In this document: piece after piece, positions 58,990-64,000 of the stretch
Layout of the letters: each line of letters starts with the position of its first letter
Numbering within the stretch: position 1 is the first letter of the stretch
Assembly: GCF_014202425.1 (NCBI RefSeq)
Contig: NZ_JACHGT010000003.1
Span: forward strand, 124,001-188,000
Reading direction: 5' to 3'
Source: Phytomonospora endophytica
Lineage (GTDB): Bacteria > Actinomycetota > Actinomycetes > Mycobacteriales > Micromonosporaceae
Length of the DNA: 64,000 nucleotides
Program-made: the position numbers and the translations under genes
The notes under the pieces: generated by a model
Database searches by the model: none
What the model was told of the DNA's origin: nothing
Seen by the model: the letters and a program-made list of their open reading frames with translations, nothing else

Positions 58990-59418
58990 TCAATGCTCGC
59001 TGAGCTCCTGCCCGGAGACGGCCAGGTCACGCAGGAGCCCCAGGACGCGCCGGTCAATGTCGTCTCGGATGGCACGGACGGCGTCGAGGCCTTGTCCGGC
59101 GGGGTCGTCGAGCTCCCAGTTGAGGTAGCGCTTGCCGGGGTAGACGGGGCAGGCGTCGCCGCAGCCCATGGTGATGACCACGTCCGAGGCTCGCACCGCC
59201 TCATCAGTGAGCGGTTTCGGGAACTCCTTCGACAGGTCAAGACCGAGTTCGTTCATCGCTTCGACTACAGCCGGGTTGATCGTGTCCGCCGGTGCCGACC
59301 CGGCCGAGCGAACGGTCACACGGCCGGCGGCGTGGTGGTCGAGGAGTGCCGCGGCCATCTGTGAGCGGCCGGCGTTGTGGACGCAGACGAAGAGCACTTC
59401 GGGCTGCTCGGTGGACAT
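58990..59418 (-). CDS. arsC: Arsenate reductase, low-molecular-weight phosphatase type
   Basis: A 142-residue enzyme that reduces arsenate to arsenite in the cytoplasm. The phosphatase loop is Cys12-VHNAG-Arg18-Ser, and a second Cys pair, Cys86 and Cys90 (MGCGDACPVYPG), fits the three-Cys, thioredoxin-coupled mechanism. The start at 59418 is chosen for its AAGGAG site; a longer frame from 59472, overlapping the acr3 stop, would add 18 polar residues. It follows acr3 in the ars operon, so the arsenite formed can be pumped out directly. Confidence 0.93.
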   Translation of the reverse strand: MSTEQPEVLFVCVHNAGRSQMAAALLDHHAAGRVTVRSAGSAPADTINPAVVEAMNELGLDLSKEFPKPLTDEAVRASDVVITMGCGDACPVYPGKRYLNWELDDPAGQGLDAVRAIRDDIDRRVLGLLRDLAVSGQELSEH

Positions 59419-59468
59419 GGTGGCTCCTTGGTTCTCGGCGATGCGCTGTGAGGGGTTTTCGTCGGCGG

Positions 59469-60542
59469 TCATGTCGGTGCCCTGAACCGGCGGCGTGCGT
59501 AGAGGGCGGCGTAGACCAGCGCCACGAGGACGGGGACCTCGATGAGGGGACCGACGACGCCGGCGAGGGCCTGGCCCGAGGAGATCCCGAAGGTGGCGAT
59601 CGCGACGGCGATGGCGAGTTCGAAGTTGTTCCCGGCGGCGGTGAAGGCGAGCGTGGTGGTGCGTTCGTAGCTCATGCCCAGGCCTCGGCCGAGCAGGAAC
59701 GATCCGGCCCACATGATCGCGAAGTAGACCAGGAGCGGCAGGGCGATGCGGGCGACGTCGAGCGGTCGTGAGGTGATCTGGTCGCCTTGGAGGGCGAAGA
59801 GGATGACGATGGTGAACAGCAGGCCGTAGAGCGCGGCCGGGCCGATGCGGGGGAGGAACTTCCCCTCGTACCAGGCCCGTCCCTTGGCCTTCTCGCCCAA
59901 GCGGCGGGTCAGATAGCCGGCCAGCAGCGGGATCCCGAGGAAGATGACCACGGACTTCGCGATCTGGAGGGCGTTGACGTCGAGACCGGTCTGTTCCAGG
60001 CCGAGCCATCCGGGCAGAACCTGGAGGTAGAACCAGCCGAGGATGCCGAAGGCCACGACCTGGAACATCGAGTTCAGCGCGACCAGCACCGCCGCTGCTT
60101 CCCGGTCGCCGCACGCGAGGTCGTTCCAGATGATCACCATGGCGATGCAGCGGGCGAGGCCGACGATGATCAGGCCGGTGCGGTACTCGGGCAGGTCGGG
60201 CAGGAAGAGCCAGGCCAGGGCGAACATCAGCGCCGGGCCGAGAACCCAGTTCAACACCAGCGAGGACCACAGCAGCCGCCGGTCGCCGGTGACCTCGTCG
60301 AGCCGGTCGTAGCGGACTTTCGCGAGCACCGGGTACATCATGACCAGCAGCCCGAGCGCGATCGGCAGGGAGATCCCGTCGACGTGGACGGCGTCGAGCA
60401 CGTCACCCAGTCCCGGGATGCCGCGTCCGGCGAGCAGCCCGACACCCATCGCCAGGGCGATCCACAGAGGCAGGAAGCGGTCGAGGCGCGACAGTCGTGC
60501 GACGACGGGCGCGGCGGCGGGGGAGTGCCCGGTGTGGGTCAC
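59469..60542 (-). CDS. arsB: Arsenite efflux transporter, ACR3 family
   Basis: A 357-residue membrane protein with about ten helices. The ACR3 signature is clear: LNWVLGPALMFALAW, LARCIAMVIIWNDLACGD with the conserved Cys, and AAGNNFELAIAVAIA. It exports arsenite, driven by the proton gradient. The GTG start overlaps the arsR stop (GTGA). It lies second in the arsR-acr3-arsC operon. Confidence 0.95.
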   Translation of the reverse strand: MTHTGHSPAAAPVVARLSRLDRFLPLWIALAMGVGLLAGRGIPGLGDVLDAVHVDGISLPIALGLLVMMYPVLAKVRYDRLDEVTGDRRLLWSSLVLNWVLGPALMFALAWLFLPDLPEYRTGLIIVGLARCIAMVIIWNDLACGDREAAAVLVALNSMFQVVAFGILGWFYLQVLPGWLGLEQTGLDVNALQIAKSVVIFLGIPLLAGYLTRRLGEKAKGRAWYEGKFLPRIGPAALYGLLFTIVILFALQGDQITSRPLDVARIALPLLVYFAIMWAGSFLLGRGLGMSYERTTTLAFTAAGNNFELAIAVAIATFGISSGQALAGVVGPLIEVPVLVALVYAALYARRRFRAPT

Positions 60543-60895
60543 GCGGTCGCCGCCGGGAGCGGGGCGAGGACGGCCGACAGCCGGGCCGTCGCCTCGGGCA
60601 CCGCGCGGTAGTAGACCCAGCTGGCGCGGCGCTCACTGGCGATGAGCCCGGCGTCGCGCAGCACCTTCAGGTGGTGGGAGATGGTCGGGCCGGTGAGCGT
60701 GAACGCTTCGGTGAGGTCGCAGACGCAGGCCTCGCCGCGAGGGTCGGAGGCGATCATGCTCAGCAGCTTCAGCCGAACGGGGTCGCCGACCGCTTTGAAC
60801 ATCCTGGCGAGTTCGGCGGCCTCGTCGTCGGGCATGACGGCGCGGGCGACGGGGGTGCACGCCTCGGCAAGCAGGGGCAGCAGCGGTTTTGACAT
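60539..60895 (-). CDS. arsR: ArsR-family arsenic-responsive repressor
   Basis: A 118-residue winged-helix repressor. The metal-binding motif CVCDL (GEACVCDLTEAF) lies in the recognition-helix region, and GPTISHHLKVLRDAGLIASERRASWVYY is the DNA-binding part. Arsenite binding to the Cys residues frees the operator. It is the first gene of the operon with acr3 and arsC. A palindrome overlaps its start codon. Confidence 0.95.
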   Translation of the reverse strand: MSKPLLPLLAEACTPVARAVMPDDEAAELARMFKAVGDPVRLKLLSMIASDPRGEACVCDLTEAFTLTGPTISHHLKVLRDAGLIASERRASWVYYRAVPEATARLSAVLAPLPAATA

Positions 60896-60903
60896 AGATC
60901 TAT
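60894..60903. promoter_or_regulatory. ArsR operator core at the arsR start
   Basis: ATAGATCTAT is a perfect 10-bp palindrome overlapping the arsR ATG by two bases and continuing as CTTGATGA. The position implies that the transcript starts at or very near the ATG (leaderless) and that the repressor covers the start site. Confidence 0.5.
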
Positions 60904-60961
60904 CTTGATGACTGTCGAAACTGTAGGCAACGCGGGGCGGGTTTGTTCACCTGCTCTTCGC

Positions 60962-62155
60962 TTACTGGTGGCTGCCACTGCGGTGTCCGACGACCGCGAG
61001 AAGCCCCGCGGCGGCCAGGCACACCACCGCCGAGATCCAGATGAACGCATCCGCCGCCAAGAGCGCGGCGCCCAAGGGTGCGAGGGCCTTGGCGATGGTC
61101 ATGGGCAGTGCCATGGTTCCGGCGATGGTGGCGTAGCGCGCGGGGCCGTAGCGGTCGGCGAGGATGGTGGGCCGCGCGATGGTGGCCACGCCGAACCCGA
61201 GACCGAACGCGACGACGCAGGCGGCGGCTCCGGCGACGCTCGTCGCGAAGAACGGGAGCATGGCCAGCCCTGCCGCTTGCACGGCGAAGATGGCGGCGGT
61301 GACGGCGGGCATGCCGAAGCGCCGGGCCAGGGCCGTGGTGGTGAGTCGCCCGGTGACCGACAGAATCCCGAGGAGCCCGGCGAGCGATGCCGCCAGGGTC
61401 GCGGCGTGTCCGGCTTCGGCGAGGTAGGACACCAGCAGAACCCCGATGGCGGCCACTGCTGCGGAGTGGGTGACGAAGGACGCCGCCAGGAGCCAGAAAC
61501 CGCGGTCGGTGAGGGCGCGGCGCACGTCGCCGACGGATGTTGCATGTTGGCGTGCGGGGCGAGCGGCAGGAACGGCGAGGAAGTGTCCGGGAACGGCGGT
61601 GAGGGCGAGGAGCCCGGCGAGGACGAGAAGGGCGGTGCGCCAGTTCCAGGTGGAGGCGAGCCAGCCGGTCAGGGGGAAGAAGATGCTGCTGGCGAATCCG
61701 GCGACGATGGTGACGGCCAGCATCGCCGTGGCGCGGCGTTCGGGTGCGCTGACGGCGATGAGGACGGCGAAGGCCGCTTCGTAGAGGGACATTGCCGAGG
61801 CGAGTCCGATGACGGCGAATACCGCGTAGAGCTGCCAGAGGGCGGTGACCTGCGACCAGGCGGCGACGGCCGCGGCGCCGAGGATCGAGCCGGTGGTCAT
61901 CAGAGCGCGCCCGCCACGGGCGTCGAGCCACCGGCCGACGGGGATCGCCGACGCGGCGGCGGCCATGACCGAGATCGTCAGGGCGATGGTGATCTCGAAG
62001 CGGCTCGCGCTCAGGCTCGCGGTCATGGGGGTGAGCAGGACGGAGAAGGTGTAGAAGAGGACGCCGTAGCCGATGGTCTGGGTGACGGCGAAGACCGCCA
62101 CCAGCCCCCTGGTCCGGGGGTGGGCGGCGGTCTTCGGTGCGACGTCGGTGGTCAC
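60962..62155 (-). CDS. MFS transporter of the arsenic locus
   Basis: A 397-residue MFS protein with twelve predicted helices and the loop motif VGRWLDARGGRALM. GTG 62155 overlaps the stop of the flavoprotein gene, so the two are co-translated. MFS genes next to ArsO-like flavoproteins are recurrent in actinobacterial ars loci, so it probably exports an arsenic species or its metabolite, but the substrate is unproven. No GAPDH-like partner, as in the ArsJ system, is seen in this window. Confidence 0.87.
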   Translation of the reverse strand: MTTDVAPKTAAHPRTRGLVAVFAVTQTIGYGVLFYTFSVLLTPMTASLSASRFEITIALTISVMAAAASAIPVGRWLDARGGRALMTTGSILGAAAVAAWSQVTALWQLYAVFAVIGLASAMSLYEAAFAVLIAVSAPERRATAMLAVTIVAGFASSIFFPLTGWLASTWNWRTALLVLAGLLALTAVPGHFLAVPAARPARQHATSVGDVRRALTDRGFWLLAASFVTHSAAVAAIGVLLVSYLAEAGHAATLAASLAGLLGILSVTGRLTTTALARRFGMPAVTAAIFAVQAAGLAMLPFFATSVAGAAACVVAFGLGFGVATIARPTILADRYGPARYATIAGTMALPMTIAKALAPLGAALLAADAFIWISAVVCLAAAGLLAVVGHRSGSHQ

Positions 62156-63522
62156 CCGCAACAGCCGGTCTCGGTCTTCTCCTCGACCAGCGGGAGCGTG
62201 AGCAGTCCGCCGACGACGCCGGTCGCCAGGCCGCGCTTGATCACCGGCAGTTCGGCGGCGGGGGCGGGCGTGCCGCAGCAGGAGTCGCCTTCGTCCTCAC
62301 CGAGGGCGGCCGACGAGGAGCACACGCCGGTCTCGGGCAGCTCCAGCTGCACATCCCGCGCGGCCTCCCAGTCACCGACGAGAGCGGCGACCACCGAACG
62401 CGCCTGCTCGTAGCCGGTGGCCAGGAGGAAGGTCGGCGCGCGGCCGTAGGACTTGGCGCCGATGGCGTAGAAGCCGGGCTCGGGGTGGCCGAGTTCGTCG
62501 GCGCCATGCGGGGGAACGGTGCCGCAGGAGTGCTGGTTGGGGTCGATGAGTGGAGCCAGCGCCCTGGTGGAGCCGAGGATCGGGTCGAGGTCGAGGCGCA
62601 GTTCGGTGCTGATCGTGTAGTCGGGACGGGCGCCGGTGGAGTTGACGATGACGTCGGCGGCGACCTTGCGGCCGTCGGCCGAGACCACGCCCTCCGCGGT
62701 GACCTCACGGACGAGGAATCCAGAGTGGACGGTGACCTTCCCGGCCTCCACCAGTGCCTTGATGCGGGTGCCGATCGCGCCCCGCGCCGGCAGCGCATCG
62801 GCCTCGCCGCCGCCATACGCCCGCTCCGGATTCGGCGCCCGCAGCAGCCAGTGCACGCTCGTGCCCGGCTCGTTTTCCGCTAGCTCGGCCAGCGCCAGGA
62901 GGGTTCCGGTCGCCGAGTGCCCGGCGCCGACAACGGCCACCGAGCGGCCCGCGAAGGAACCGCGCAGGCGGCCGAGAACGTCGGGCATCCCGACATGGAT
63001 TCGGTCGGCCGCTTCGGTCTCCCCAAGTGCGGCCAGTCCGTTGCCGCCCAGGGGGTTCGGGCTGCGCCAGGTGCCTGAGGCGTCGATGACCGCCGAGGCG
63101 AGCAGTTCCGATCCGTCGGACAGGCGCAGCAGGAACGACGTGTTCTCGCGGCCGGTGGTGCGGACCTTGTCGATGCCGTCGCGGGCGATGGCGGTGACCT
63201 TGGCGCCGTGGCGCAGGTTCGCCGCGATCGCAGGGTGGGTGGCCAGTGGAGCGAGGTAGTCGGCGATGAGCTCGGCGCCGGTGGGCAGCTTGTCGGGGTC
63301 GGGCGCGATCCATCCGGTCGGCTCCAGCAGTGCACGCGCGGTCGGGGAGGTGTTGAAGCGCCAGGGGGAGAAGAGGCGCACGTGGCCCCATTCGGCGATG
63401 GAGGACGCGATGGTGCCGCCGGCTTCGAGGATCACGAAGTCGCGGCCGCGTGCGGCGAGTTCGGCCGCGGCGGCCAGGCCGACCGGCCCTGCGCCGATGA
63501 CGGCGATGGGGAGAGTACTCAT
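62152..63522 (-). CDS. ArsO-like FAD-dependent oxidoreductase with Cys-rich tail
   Basis: A 456-residue flavoprotein. FAD-binding GAGPVGLAAAAEL is at residues 7-19 and the NADPH site VAVVGAGHSATGTLLAL near 195. The fold matches flavin monooxygenases annotated ArsO in arsenic operons. The last 60 residues carry Cys401 and two vicinal pairs, Cys415-Cys416 (SCCG) and Cys454-Cys455 (GCCG at the very end), which may bind arsenite. ATG 63522 is preferred (AAGGAG seven bases upstream). It is co-translated with the MFS gene. The reaction is unknown. Confidence 0.87.
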   Translation of the reverse strand: MSTLPIAVIGAGPVGLAAAAELAARGRDFVILEAGGTIASSIAEWGHVRLFSPWRFNTSPTARALLEPTGWIAPDPDKLPTGAELIADYLAPLATHPAIAANLRHGAKVTAIARDGIDKVRTTGRENTSFLLRLSDGSELLASAVIDASGTWRSPNPLGGNGLAALGETEAADRIHVGMPDVLGRLRGSFAGRSVAVVGAGHSATGTLLALAELAENEPGTSVHWLLRAPNPERAYGGGEADALPARGAIGTRIKALVEAGKVTVHSGFLVREVTAEGVVSADGRKVAADVIVNSTGARPDYTISTELRLDLDPILGSTRALAPLIDPNQHSCGTVPPHGADELGHPEPGFYAIGAKSYGRAPTFLLATGYEQARSVVAALVGDWEAARDVQLELPETGVCSSSAALGEDEGDSCCGTPAPAAELPVIKRGLATGVVGGLLTLPLVEEKTETGCCG

Positions 63523-63616
63523 CACGGAACTCCTTGTTTCGAAGAAGGTCGAATCAGCAGGACCGAGACTGCCACTTGTTTAGATGAACGTCAAATCAGT
63601 GGTCGGGTGGTCTCGC

Positions 63617-63955
63617 TCACTCGCAGCTCATGGCCGAGGTCGGCGAGGGCTTGCCCATGATGACGTCGGCGGCGCTGGGGAAGTACTCGATGCAGTTGGC
63701 GTTGATGCGGTAGCGGCGGGCGTTGCCGTCGCGTTCGACGAGCAGGAAGCGCACGTCGAGGAGGATCTTCAGGTGCTGCGAGACCGTCGACTGCGCCAGG
63801 CCCATCGCGGTCACGATTTCGCCGACGCCCATCGGTTCGCCGTGACGCGCGAGCAGTTCAACGAGCTGGACGCGTGAAGGGTCGGCGAGGGCCTTGAAGC
63901 AGGCGGCGTACTCGGTCGCCGTCGTGCGGTCGAGCAGTTCCACGACAACCTCCAT
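63617..63955 (-). CDS. Second ArsR-family regulator
   Basis: A 112-residue winged-helix repressor (FKALADPSRVQLVELLARHG; MGLAQSTVSQHLKILLDVRFL). It lacks the CxC in the recognition helix. Cys19, a Cys in RINANCIEYF and a C-terminal SCE could form a different metal site, as seen in other ArsR subtypes. It lies 95 bp upstream of the flavoprotein-MFS pair on the same strand and is the likely regulator of that half of the locus. Confidence 0.92.
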   Translation of the reverse strand: MEVVVELLDRTTATEYAACFKALADPSRVQLVELLARHGEPMGVGEIVTAMGLAQSTVSQHLKILLDVRFLLVERDGNARRYRINANCIEYFPSAADVIMGKPSPTSAMSCE

Positions 63956-63977
63956 CGTTCATCGGCGATCAACGATG
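63953..63977. promoter_or_regulatory. Candidate operator at the second arsR start
   Basis: Perfect arms CATCGTT (63953-63959) and AACGATG (63971-63977) with an 11-base centre. The left arm contains the start codon, as at the first arsR, which again suggests a leaderless, autoregulated transcript. Confidence 0.5.
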
Positions 63978-64000
63978 ATGCTAGTCGGCGGTGAGCGTGA

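Noticed and set aside
1-64000. tRNA, rRNA, CRISPR, insertion sequences, phage genes or integrase sites
   Set aside because: None was recognised: no spaced direct repeats, no transposase or integrase motif, and no cloverleaf ending in a TpsiC-like arm was noticed by eye; a covariance-model scan would be the decisive check.

Overview
The window is a very GC-rich (roughly 70% or more by eye) bacterial chromosome segment. Ergothioneine genes, DUF5753/DUF397 regulator pairs, SARP/BTAD and WYL regulators, GTG starts and chains of ATGA/GTGA stop-start overlaps point to an actinomycete. The genus cannot be fixed from the sequence. No rRNA, tRNA, CRISPR array, insertion sequence, attachment site or origin was recognised. 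Genes are dense and most intergenic gaps are short.

Layout. 1-4852: the 3' end of a TetR regulator, an MFS exporter, a serpin-like protein, and a divergent alpha/beta-hydrolase/WYL-regulator pair around a palindrome. 4931-8317: ergothioneine operon egtB-egtC-egtD, with only a short N-terminal remnant where egtA would be, closed by a 14-bp hairpin. 8405-12778: hydrolase, two RDD membrane proteins (the second apparently frameshifted), a YjbR protein and a DrrAB-type ABC exporter. 12626-19607: a large SARP/NB-ARC regulator running antisense into the exporter gene, then a two-component system divergent from an ABC transporter. 19637-22365: a phosphotransferase and a DUF885 metallohydrolase.

22334-31591 (minus strand) is the most interesting region, a compact ribosomal-peptide cluster. 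Its transcription order is radical SAM enzyme, class IV-type lanthipeptide synthetase (lyase-kinase-cyclase with intact zinc ligands), a 48-residue precursor, a hairpin, an S9 peptidase, and two half-ABC exporters, the first with a degenerate ATPase site. The precursor core has a strict four-residue period with Cys and Thr, and begins with Cys and ends Thr-Lys. The pairing of a zinc-type LanL with a radical SAM enzyme and this core is unlike clusters I can name.

32060-34525 encodes a polar amino-acid ABC importer with a perfect hairpin at the start of its permease gene. 34582-36798 is a YtrA-like GntR/ABC operon. 36891-41495 has a membrane-anchored SF2 helicase co-translated with a methyltransferase, then an AraC regulator. 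It is divergent from an NmrA/quinone-reductase pair (41597-43377). 43425-48066 is a second ABC plus two-component module. 48063-55000 has a VanJ-like membrane phosphatase/nuclease, an LRR protein, a sulfatase, two unknowns and a GNAT-phosphoribosyltransferase fusion. 55086-58858 holds an overlapping chain of small genes (Cys-motif proteins, TetR, anti-sigma-like ATPase) and a DUF5753/DUF397 pair. 58990-63955 is an arsenic-resistance locus (arsC, acr3, arsR, MFS, ArsO-like flavoprotein with Cys-pair tail, second arsR).
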